A DNA stretch of 64,000 bases from Dongia rigui (GTDB taxonomy: Bacteria > Pseudomonadota > Alphaproteobacteria > Dongiales > Dongiaceae): NCBI RefSeq assembly GCF_034044635.1, contig NZ_JAXCLX010000002.1, positions 372,001 through 436,000 of the forward strand, given 5' to 3'. Positions within the stretch are counted from its first letter, which is position 1. Every line of letters starts with the position of its first letter. Positions 57,363 to 64,000 of the stretch are shown piece after piece. The notes under the pieces were generated by a model. That model was not told the DNA's origin and ran no database searches. It saw only the letters and a program-made list of their open reading frames with translations. The translations under genes and the position numbers were made by a program.

Positions 57363-59348
57363 ATGAGTGCGGCGCCGAAGAAAGAGCAGCCCTGGCTTTT
57401 CAGGACCTATTCCGGGCATAGCTCGGCCAAGGCCTCGAACGAGCTTTACCGCACCAATCTGACGCGCGGGCAGACGGGGCTCAGCGTCGCATTCGATCTG
57501 CCGACACAGACCGGCTACGATTCCGACCATCCGCTGGCCAAGGGCGAGGTGGGGAAGGTCGGCGTGCCGATCAGCCATCTCGGTGACATGACGGCGCTGT
57601 TCGACGGCCTGCCTTTGGCCGAGATGAACACCTCGATGACGATCAATGCGACGGCGCCCTGGCTGCTGGCGCTCTATATCGCCGCGGCCGAACGCCAAGG
57701 CGCGCCGCGGGCAGCCCTCCAGGGCACGGTGCAGAACGACATCATCAAGGAATACCTGTCGCGCGGGACCTATATCTTTCCGCCCGAGCCGTCCTTGCGG
57801 CTGATTACCGATGTCATCAGCTTCACCTATCGCGAGGTTCCGAAATGGAACCCGACCAATGTCTGCTCCTATCACCTGCAGGAAGCGGGGGCGACGCCGG
57901 TGCAGGAACTGGCCTATGCGCTGGCCACGGCCATCGCCGTGCTCGATCATGTGAAGGCATCGGGCCAAGTGCCGGCGGCGGATTTCCCGCAGGTCGTGGG
58001 GCGCATCAGCTTCTTCGTGAATGCGGGCCTGCGCTTCATTACCGAAATCTGCAAGATGCGCGCCTTCACCGAGTTGTGGGACGAGATCGCGCGCGATCGT
58101 TACGGCGTCGAAGACGCGAAGCTCCGGCGCTTTCGCTATGGCGTGCAGGTGAATTCCCTGGGCCTCACCGAGCAGCAACCGGAGAACAATGTCTATCGCA
58201 TCCTCCTCGAGATGCTGGCGGTGACCCTCTCCAAGAACGCCCGCGCCCGCGCCGTGCAATTGCCGGCCTGGAACGAGGCCTTGGGCCTGCCGCGCCCCTG
58301 GGATCAGCAATGGTCGCTGCGCTTGCAGCAGATTGTGGCGTTCGAGACGGATTTGCTGGAGTTCGGCGACATCTTCGACGGCTCGACCGAGATCACGAAG
58401 AAGGTCGAGGCGTTGAAAGCGGAAGCGCGCGAGGAACTGGCGCGCATCGAGCAGATGGGCGGTGCGGTGGCGGCCGTTGAATCGAGCTATATGAAACAGC
58501 GCCTAGTGGAATCCAACGCACGCCGCCTCAGCGCCATCGAAAGCGGCGATCAGGTGGTGGTCGGCGTCAACAAATATACCGAGAGCGCTCCGTCGCCGCT
58601 GCTCTCCGGCAGCGACGGCGGGTTCATGTCGGTCGATGACAAGGCGGAGGCCGAACAGGTGGCGGCCCTGAAAGCCTGGCGTGCGGCGCGCGATAACGCG
58701 GCCACTGCCAAGGCTCTGGCAGCGTTGGAGGCCGATGCGCGGTCGGGCAAGAACATCATGGAGGCCTCGATCGCCTGCGCCCATGCCGGCGTCACCACCG
58801 GCGAATGGGGCGAGGTGCTGCGCAAGGTCTTCGGCGAGTTCCGGGCACCGACCGGTGTCGCCCGCGCCGCCATCGACCAGGGCAGTGTTGCCATCGAGGA
58901 GGTGCGCCGGCAGGTCGCCGCCGCGAGCCAGCGCCTCGGCCGGCGGATCAAGATCCTGGTCGGCAAACCCGGCCTCGACGGCCATTCCAACGGCGCCGAG
59001 CAGATCGCCGTGCGGGCCCGGGATGCCGGGATGGAAGTGGTCTATGAGGGCATTCGCCTCACCCCCGCCCAGATCGTCAATGCCGCGGTCGAGGAAAGCG
59101 TGCATGTGGTGGGGCTTTCCATCCTCTCCGGCTCGCATATCGCCCTGGTGGGGGATGTCATGGCCCGGATGCGGGCGGCGGGCCTCTCGGACGTGCCGGT
59201 CGTGGTGGGTGGCATCATTCCGGCCGAGGATGAAAAAAGGTTATTGGAATTCGGCGTGGCGCGGGTCTATACGCCCAAGGATTACGACCTCAACGCCATC
59301 ATGGCGGGGATCGTGACCCTGGTGGACCAACGCTCGCAGGCGGCATGA
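57363..59348 (+). CDS. ecm: ethylmalonyl-CoA mutase (coenzyme B12-dependent)
   Basis: Adenosylcobalamin enzyme of 661 residues converting ethylmalonyl-CoA to methylsuccinyl-CoA. The substrate barrel has WLFRTYSGHSSAKASNELYR, GLSVAFDLPTQTGYDSDHPL, LAEMNTSMTINATAPWLLAL and QGTVQNDIIKEYLSRGTYIF. The C-terminal cobalamin domain has GLDGHSNGAEQIA, with the histidine of the DxHxxG motif, then GLSILSGSHIALVGDVM and VVGGIIPAEDEKRLLEFG. The GHSSAKASNE start and 660-residue length favour Ecm over methylmalonyl-CoA mutase (about 720). The genes ccr and mcd nearby complete the pathway core. Confidence 0.92.
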   Translation: MSAAPKKEQPWLFRTYSGHSSAKASNELYRTNLTRGQTGLSVAFDLPTQTGYDSDHPLAKGEVGKVGVPISHLGDMTALFDGLPLAEMNTSMTINATAPWLLALYIAAAERQGAPRAALQGTVQNDIIKEYLSRGTYIFPPEPSLRLITDVISFTYREVPKWNPTNVCSYHLQEAGATPVQELAYALATAIAVLDHVKASGQVPAADFPQVVGRISFFVNAGLRFITEICKMRAFTELWDEIARDRYGVEDAKLRRFRYGVQVNSLGLTEQQPENNVYRILLEMLAVTLSKNARARAVQLPAWNEALGLPRPWDQQWSLRLQQIVAFETDLLEFGDIFDGSTEITKKVEALKAEAREELARIEQMGGAVAAVESSYMKQRLVESNARRLSAIESGDQVVVGVNKYTESAPSPLLSGSDGGFMSVDDKAEAEQVAALKAWRAARDNAATAKALAALEADARSGKNIMEASIACAHAGVTTGEWGEVLRKVFGEFRAPTGVARAAIDQGSVAIEEVRRQVAAASQRLGRRIKILVGKPGLDGHSNGAEQIAVRARDAGMEVVYEGIRLTPAQIVNAAVEESVHVVGLSILSGSHIALVGDVMARMRAAGLSDVPVVVGGIIPAEDEKRLLEFGVARVYTPKDYDLNAIMAGIVTLVDQRSQAA

Positions 59349-59983
59349 CGCAACGCAACTTCGGCCCGGATTTCTGCCAAGAATTCGAGGAATTGCTGGC
59401 CTGGCGCCGTGACGTGCGCCATTTCCGGACCGATCCGATTCCAGCGGAGGTGATCGAGCATCTGCTCGATCTGACCTCGCTGTCGCCATCGGTCGGCAAT
59501 GCCCAGCCCTGGCGTTTCGTCAGTGTCGACGATCCGGCGCGGCGGTCGGCGATCATCCTCAACTTCCAGGGCGCCAATGAGGCGGCACTCTCCTGCTATG
59601 AGGGTGAGAAGGCCGAGCTTTACGCCAAGCTGAAACTCGCGGGCCTCAGAGAGGCGCCGCGGCATCTCGCGGTCTTTTGCGACGAGACGACGCCGCAAGG
59701 GGCGGGCCTTGGCCGCCAGACCATGCCGGAGACCTTGCGCTATTCGACGGTGCTCGCCATCCACACGCTGTGGCTCGCCGCGCGCGCGCAGGGGCTGGGT
59801 CTCGGCTGGGTCTCGATCATCGATCCCGACGCTGCGACGGTGGCCCTCGATGTGCCGCAGGGCTGGCGCTTCGTCGCCTATCTGTGCCTGGGTTTCCCGG
59901 CCGAAGACCATGTCGAGCCGGAACTGCAGCGCAAGGGCTGGCAGGCGCGCGAGAAGGCCTGCCGGCAGGTCCTGCCGCGCTGA
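59345..59983 (+). CDS. bluB: 5,6-dimethylbenzimidazole synthase
   Basis: Flavin-destructase-type enzyme of 212 residues that fragments FMN with oxygen to give dimethylbenzimidazole, the lower ligand of cobalamin. It begins with the conserved AWRRDVRHFRTDPIP, then SPSVGNAQPWRFV, a nitroreductase-fold FMN site, and the C-terminal GWVSIIDPDAATVALDVPQG, FVAYLCLGFP. Its ATG overlaps the ecm stop (ATGA, 59345-59348), an arrangement that links cofactor and enzyme supply. The convergent aspartic protease gene begins its stop at the next base. Confidence 0.93.
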   Translation: MTQRNFGPDFCQEFEELLAWRRDVRHFRTDPIPAEVIEHLLDLTSLSPSVGNAQPWRFVSVDDPARRSAIILNFQGANEAALSCYEGEKAELYAKLKLAGLREAPRHLAVFCDETTPQGAGLGRQTMPETLRYSTVLAIHTLWLAARAQGLGLGWVSIIDPDAATVALDVPQGWRFVAYLCLGFPAEDHVEPELQRKGWQAREKACRQVLPR

Positions 59984-60676
59984 TCACTGTTCAAGCGTGA
60001 TGCGCTCGCCTTCGACGCGCCAGGATTTCAGGCGCTTCAGGAAATCCATCCCCAGCAATGAACTGGACATGTCGACGGAGTTCACTGTGGCTGGCAGATC
60101 GTGCATGACGATATTGCCGACCTTGAACTCGCCGATCATGATCGTTGCCCCGCGCACATAGCCGTTCGCCGTTTGCGCCATTTTGTCGAACTGCAACGCG
60201 TCGAGGTCGTAGCCAAGGCGCCTCGCTGCCGCGGGGGTGAGAACAACATTCGTGGCGCCGGAATCGATCATGAAGTCGAGTGGTGTTCCGTCGGCTTCGG
60301 CATGCACCTGGAAATGCCCGTTCTCGGCCAATGGGTAGCTCATCATCTGATCGCCCTCAGCACGGCCATCGCGGGGCATGAGTTCGCCGCTGAGGCGCGT
60401 GCCCAACGCGCCGAAATCGTTGCGGAAGGAATAGAGCAGGATCAAGCCGCAGAAGATCGCGACCCAGATGCCGAACTGTGCGACCGTGCGGCTGGTATCG
60501 ACGCGCAGCCGCAGCCACAGTCCGCCGCCACCCGCCGCGAGCAGACAGGCGAGGTAGATGACGCGCAGCCTGTTATCCGCGTCGGCAAGGGCGTCCGGGC
60601 TGGTGCGGTAAAGCAGGAAGGCACCGATGGCCAAGGCGACAACGCCGAACAGACCAATATATCGCCCACCGCGCAT
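59984..60676 (-). CDS. retropepsin-like aspartic protease (clan AA, TIGR02281-type)
   Basis: Membrane-anchored protein of 230 residues. Three hydrophobic helices occupy the first 100 residues (IGLFGVVALAIGAFLLY, VIYLACLLAAGGGGLWL, FGIWVAIFCGLILLYS). The protease domain then has the catalytic DSG in LDFMIDSGATNVVLT, an NGYVRGATIMIGEFKVGN flap-like region, and the closing SLLGMDFLKRLKSWRVEG. Homologues in this family are soluble periplasmic or membrane-bound single-domain aspartic proteases. It is transcribed toward bluB and probably acts at the envelope. Confidence 0.9.
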   Translation of the reverse strand: MRGGRYIGLFGVVALAIGAFLLYRTSPDALADADNRLRVIYLACLLAAGGGGLWLRLRVDTSRTVAQFGIWVAIFCGLILLYSFRNDFGALGTRLSGELMPRDGRAEGDQMMSYPLAENGHFQVHAEADGTPLDFMIDSGATNVVLTPAAARRLGYDLDALQFDKMAQTANGYVRGATIMIGEFKVGNIVMHDLPATVNSVDMSSSLLGMDFLKRLKSWRVEGERITLEQ

Positions 60677-60739
60677 GCCGTACCTTTTGCCAGCCCTGTC
60701 TTGCCCTTGCCTAGATGAGCGTATCGCGGGTTCGTCTGT

Positions 60740-62464
60740 CTACCTGTTTTGTGTCGGTGCCAAGGCCTCGGTCAGTTCCACCAGATTGATGAACTCGGCG
60801 CGTTCGCCGCTGGCGTCTTCACCGCGTCCCGAACGGGCGAGGCTGGCGATCTGGCCGAGATCAAATTGCCCGAGCCGGTCGCCGCCTTTGAGGTATTGCC
60901 CGAAGGCGGCGACAGCTGCGGCGAAATTGTCATCGGGCGTCGTTTCCTTGTCCCGGCTCAGCCAGGCGGTCGGGAGCGGTGTTTCGATGAGCTTGGAGGC
61001 GTCGCCACCCGGTGCCTTGTAGCGGATGCGCAGGAAGGCGAATTCCTCGGCCTTCCCGGCAACGCCCTTGGCGGTGCCCTCATCCTGGTAGCGCAGCGGA
61101 TCGACGCTGAGGCCCTTCGAGCCGATCAGGGCGATCTCGTAGAGTGCTGTCACGCTGTGACCGGCGCCGATCTCGCCGGCATCCTTCTGGTCGTTGTTGA
61201 AATCCTCGCGCTTCAGCGCGCGGTTCTCATAGCCAATCAGGCGATACTCGGCGACGATTGCGGGGTTGAACTCGATCTGGACCTTTACGTCCTTGGCGAT
61301 GGTTTCGATATTGGCCTGCAAGCCGTCGACCAGTTGCCGCTTGGCTTCGTTGAGGGAGTCGATATGGCCGTAGCTGCCATTGCCGACATCGGCGATCTGC
61401 TCCATCAGCGCATCGTTGTAATTGCCCTCACCGAAGCCGAGCGTCGAAAGGGCGATGCCGGATTTGCGGTTTTCTTCGATCATGTCTTTGAGCGCATCGA
61501 TATCGGTGACGCCGACATTGAAGTCGCCATCGGTGGCGAGGAGAATGCGGTTGATGCCGCCATCGACTTTGGCCTCGCGCGCCTTGGCATAGGCCAGCGC
61601 AATACCTTCGCCACCCGCCGTGCTGCCGCCGGCTTCGAGCCCGTCGATCGCGGCGCGGATCGTTTCCTTTTCATTGCCGGAAGTGGGTGCCAGCGCGAGG
61701 CCGGCCGAACCGGCATAGGTGACGATGGTCACCTTGTCATCAGCCCCCAATTGGTCGACCAGCATCTTCATGCCGGCTTTCAGCAGCGGCAGCTTGTCCT
61801 GGTCCTGCATCGAGCCGGAAACATCGATCAGGAAGACCAGATTGGCAGCCGGGCGATGGTCGAGCGGCGGCTGATAGCCCTTGATGGCGAGGCGCAGTAA
61901 CTTGGTATTAGGGTTCCAGGGCGTCGTCATGACATCGGCGTCGGCACGGAAGGGGATGCTGGCGTCACGCGGCCCTTTGTAGGCGTAGCTGAAGTAATTG
62001 AGCATCTCCTCGACACGCACGGCATCGGCCGGCGGCTTCTGCCCGTTCATCAGGAAGCGGCGGAGATTGGCGTAGGAGCCGGTATCGACGTCGATCGAGA
62101 AGGTCGAAACCGCGTCTTCCGCCGTGCGCTTGATCGGGTTGTCGTCGTTATGCGCGTAGTTCTCGGTGTTCGCAGGCTGCGTTGGATAGATGTTCGACGT
62201 GAAGTTCTCTGACTGGCCTGGAACGGCCTCGGCGGCTATGCCAAGGGTCGTGGCGGGTTCTACCTTGCGCGTTTCCGCCGGTGCGCTCGGCACGGTCACT
62301 CCTGTCGCGGCTATTGTTGCCGCATCGCTGGAGCTCGATTCCGTGGTGACTTTCACCTTGGGTGCCGCCTGCAAATCGGCTGTCTGACTGTTCTCTGCAC
62401 CACAGGCATTCAAGATCAATGCCGATGACAGCAGAATATGCGTGATGAGAATTTGCCTGCGCAT
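60740..62464 (-). CDS. von Willebrand factor A domain lipoprotein (YfbK-like)
   Basis: Predicted lipoprotein of 574 residues. The signal peptide MRRQILITHILLSSALILNA ends at the lipobox LNAC. Residues 75-170 form the von Willebrand-associated N-terminal domain (DNDNPIKRTAEDAVSTF-like, STFSIDVDTGSYANLRRFL). The VWA domain has the metal-ion-dependent adhesion motif DVSGSMQ (LVFLIDVSGSMQDQDK) and ATDGDFNVG. The C-terminal part matches DUF3520 (LRIRYKAPGGDASKLIETPL). The ATG at 62464 directly opens the signal; the longer frame is not needed. It resembles E. coli YfbK, unknown function. Confidence 0.92.
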   Translation of the reverse strand: MRRQILITHILLSSALILNACGAENSQTADLQAAPKVKVTTESSSSDAATIAATGVTVPSAPAETRKVEPATTLGIAAEAVPGQSENFTSNIYPTQPANTENYAHNDDNPIKRTAEDAVSTFSIDVDTGSYANLRRFLMNGQKPPADAVRVEEMLNYFSYAYKGPRDASIPFRADADVMTTPWNPNTKLLRLAIKGYQPPLDHRPAANLVFLIDVSGSMQDQDKLPLLKAGMKMLVDQLGADDKVTIVTYAGSAGLALAPTSGNEKETIRAAIDGLEAGGSTAGGEGIALAYAKAREAKVDGGINRILLATDGDFNVGVTDIDALKDMIEENRKSGIALSTLGFGEGNYNDALMEQIADVGNGSYGHIDSLNEAKRQLVDGLQANIETIAKDVKVQIEFNPAIVAEYRLIGYENRALKREDFNNDQKDAGEIGAGHSVTALYEIALIGSKGLSVDPLRYQDEGTAKGVAGKAEEFAFLRIRYKAPGGDASKLIETPLPTAWLSRDKETTPDDNFAAAVAAFGQYLKGGDRLGQFDLGQIASLARSGRGEDASGERAEFINLVELTEALAPTQNR

Positions 62465-62575
62465 GACGACGCCCCTGTGGCTGATTGTCCCCTGGGCCAA
62501 GAGGATCAATGCCCAGATGGGCGAAAGCGGGACCGGATTGTGGCGAAGTTGGGGTCGTGCCGGGGCAGATTGCGG

Positions 62576-64000
62576 TCAGCGCCAGTTGCGACTGCGGCTG
62601 ACGGCGGTATGGAACTTCATCCGATGCTCGTCAGCGAGTTTTCCGGCGGCAAGCCGTGCCTTGGCGGCGGGCGGGGGTGGGAGGGTGTCGATGGTGGCAA
62701 GTCCGGCGCCGATAAGCGCCAATTGGGCGGTGCCGAGGCCGGTGAGTTCGGTGCTGGCCGGGATGATGGTTTCGCGGCCCAGAACGTCGGCGACGAAGCG
62801 GCCGAAATAGGCGTTTTTGGCAAGGCCACCATCAATGGAGATGCGCGCGCCGATCGGCGCCAGGCGCGACATGGCGGCGATGACTTCGCCGGCGCGCAAC
62901 GCGATGCCTTCGAGCAAGGCCTGCATCATGTCGGCCTTGCTGGTGTCGAGGCCGAGGCCCAGCCACATGCCGGCAGCTGAGCGGTCCCAATAGGGGCAGC
63001 CCAAGCCACTCAAGGCAGGAACAAAGGCCAAGCCGCGGGAGATCGCGCTGGCCGAAGCGAAACTGTCGATCTCGGCATAATCGGCAAAGAGGCCAAGGTT
63101 CCTCGCCCAGTTCACGGCAGAGGCCGCATTGTAGACACCGCCTTCGAGGGCGTAGGCGGGGGCCGCGTCACGCAGGCGCCAGGCGATGGTGGGGAGGAGG
63201 CCGCTCGCCACGTCGCGCAAGGGTTTGTCACCAGCGATGCAGAGGGCAAAGGCGCCCGTGCCAAAAGTGATCTTGGCATCGCCGGTCTTGCGGCAACCAT
63301 GACCGAAGAGGGCCGCCTGCTGGTCGACGACGCTGGCTGTCACGGGCATCTTCCCGATCGTACCGAAATCATCCGCCGTCGCGCGAATCTGCGGCAGGCA
63401 TTCCATGGGCACGCCGAAGAGATCGCACAGGACGGGATCCCAGGCGAGGGTTTCCAAATTCATCAGGCTGGTGCGCGATGCGGTGGTGACGTCCGTTGCG
63501 AAGATACCCGCCAGGCGATCGAGAAAGAAGGCGTCGCTGGTGCCGAGCCGCAGGCGACCCTGCCGCCGCAATGACGTTGCTTCGTCGACATTGTCGAGTA
63601 GCCAGCGCAGCTTGCTGGCGGAAAAATAGGGATCGAGCGGGAGGCCTGCCCGTGCCAGCGTCGTCTCTTCGTGCCCCGCTTCTTTCAGTGCCCCGATCGC
63701 GTCATTGGTGCGGGCATCCTGCCAGACGATGGCATGGTAGATCGCGCGCTTGGTCTGCGCGTCCCAGGCGACCACCGTCTCGCCCTGGTTGGCGATGCCG
63801 ATGGCCCGCGCCGGACCCGCCTTCGCCAGGCAGCCTTCGAGGTGAGTGATCAGTTCTTCCGGATCGTGTTCGACCCAGCCGGGCTGCGGCAGGATCTGCT
63901 TGTGTTCGAAGCCGGGCAGCGTTTCGAAACGGCCGTCGATGTGGAGAAGATGCGGCTTGGTGCCGGTGGTGCCTTGATCGATCGCAAGAACGAAATCGGA
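62576..64000 (-). CDS. FGGY carbohydrate kinase, glycerol kinase-like, N-terminus cut by window edge
   Basis: Actin-fold sugar/polyol kinase; 474 codons are visible and only the first few residues are missing to the right of the window. The phosphate-1 loop is AIDQGTTGTKP at the window edge, followed by PQPGWVEHDPEEL and GIANQGETVVAWD, HAIVWQDARTND. The second FGGY segment has ISIDGGLAKNAYFGRFVADV. These resemble glycerol kinase, except that the arginine usual in NQRET is glycine here, so the substrate is uncertain. A GlpK-like name is provisional. Confidence 0.88.
   Translation of the reverse strand, partial: SDFVLAIDQGTTGTKPHLLHIDGRFETLPGFEHKQILPQPGWVEHDPEELITHLEGCLAKAGPARAIGIANQGETVVAWDAQTKRAIYHAIVWQDARTNDAIGALKEAGHEETTLARAGLPLDPYFSASKLRWLLDNVDEATSLRRQGRLRLGTSDAFFLDRLAGIFATDVTTASRTSLMNLETLAWDPVLCDLFGVPMECLPQIRATADDFGTIGKMPVTASVVDQQAALFGHGCRKTGDAKITFGTGAFALCIAGDKPLRDVASGLLPTIAWRLRDAAPAYALEGGVYNAASAVNWARNLGLFADYAEIDSFASASAISRGLAFVPALSGLGCPYWDRSAAGMWLGLGLDTSKADMMQALLEGIALRAGEVIAAMSRLAPIGARISIDGGLAKNAYFGRFVADVLGRETIIPASTELTGLGTAQLALIGAGLATIDTLPPPPAAKARLAAGKLADEHRMKFHTAVSRSRNWR

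Noticed and set aside
57363-59348. Methylmalonyl-CoA mutase
   Set aside because: The length and N-terminal motifs fit ethylmalonyl-CoA mutase, and ccr and mcd are nearby; still, only assay or phylogeny would settle it.

Overview
The window is 64 kb of high-GC chromosomal DNA from an alphaproteobacterium, most likely a free-living member of the Rhodospirillales or a close relative. The main grounds are polyhydroxybutyrate (PHB) genes with a PhaR repressor, the ethylmalonyl-CoA pathway, a SAM-II riboswitch in front of metZ (a class found mainly in Alphaproteobacteria), many short same-strand overlaps (ATGA, GTGA, TTGA), and dispersed GC-rich palindromic repeats. I saw no rRNA, tRNA, CRISPR array, transposase or phage gene. 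The species cannot be named from this sequence.

Layout. 1-2117 is a three-gene ABC exporter running off the left edge. 2200-9602 holds an AraC regulator with a serine hydrolase, a DUF1203 protein, a legumain-like lipoprotein protease, a MocR/PPOX divergent pair, a GNAT acetyltransferase and a degenerate EAL protein. 9677-16787 carries an M23 peptidase with xseA, then purD and a GST, an amine oxidase and a YddG-like exporter. 16893-18945 encodes PHB precursor synthesis (phbA, phbB). 19262-24633 is a mixed stretch: secreted proteins, an aldo/keto reductase, a pentapeptide protein and uppP. 24694-27152 is the PHB polymerase locus: phaC, an overlapping PhaE-like gene and divergent phaR. 27283-30878 has a hydrolase, an EamA transporter, chaC and a puuB-like oxidase. 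30879-31437 is an eroded intergenic stretch with a Mo-box-like palindrome. 31438-34543 is a tandem aldehyde dehydrogenase duplication. 34552-46266 is metabolic and regulatory genes, including an EamA transporter whose 5' end has been copied onto a neighbour. 46365-48988 has a TMADH-like flavoenzyme with an Lrp regulator. 49444-52433 is ccr-mcd. 52818-56731 has M48, DUF898 and riboswitch-controlled metZ. 57363-59983 is ecm-bluB. 59984-64000 is an aspartic protease, a VWA lipoprotein and a glycerol-kinase-like gene cut by the right edge.

How it fits together. PhbA and PhbB make acetoacetyl-CoA and 3-hydroxybutyryl-CoA. These are polymerised by PhaC or, through crotonyl-CoA, enter the ethylmalonyl-CoA pathway (Ccr, Ecm, Mcd), which assimilates acetyl-CoA. 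Ecm needs cobalamin, and its gene is translationally overlapped with bluB, which makes the lower ligand of cobalamin. Storage and C2 assimilation therefore share this region. The PuuB-like oxidase, aldehyde dehydrogenases, iron alcohol dehydrogenase and TMADH-like enzyme suggest use of amines and alcohols.

No clearly new multi-gene system is evident. The most unusual structures are the 52-bp repeat that gives two unrelated genes the same 5' end (41372-42945), the roughly 266-bp out-of-frame overlap of the PhaE-like gene with phaC, the ecm-bluB fusion of transcription units, and an orphan Mo-box in decayed sequence.
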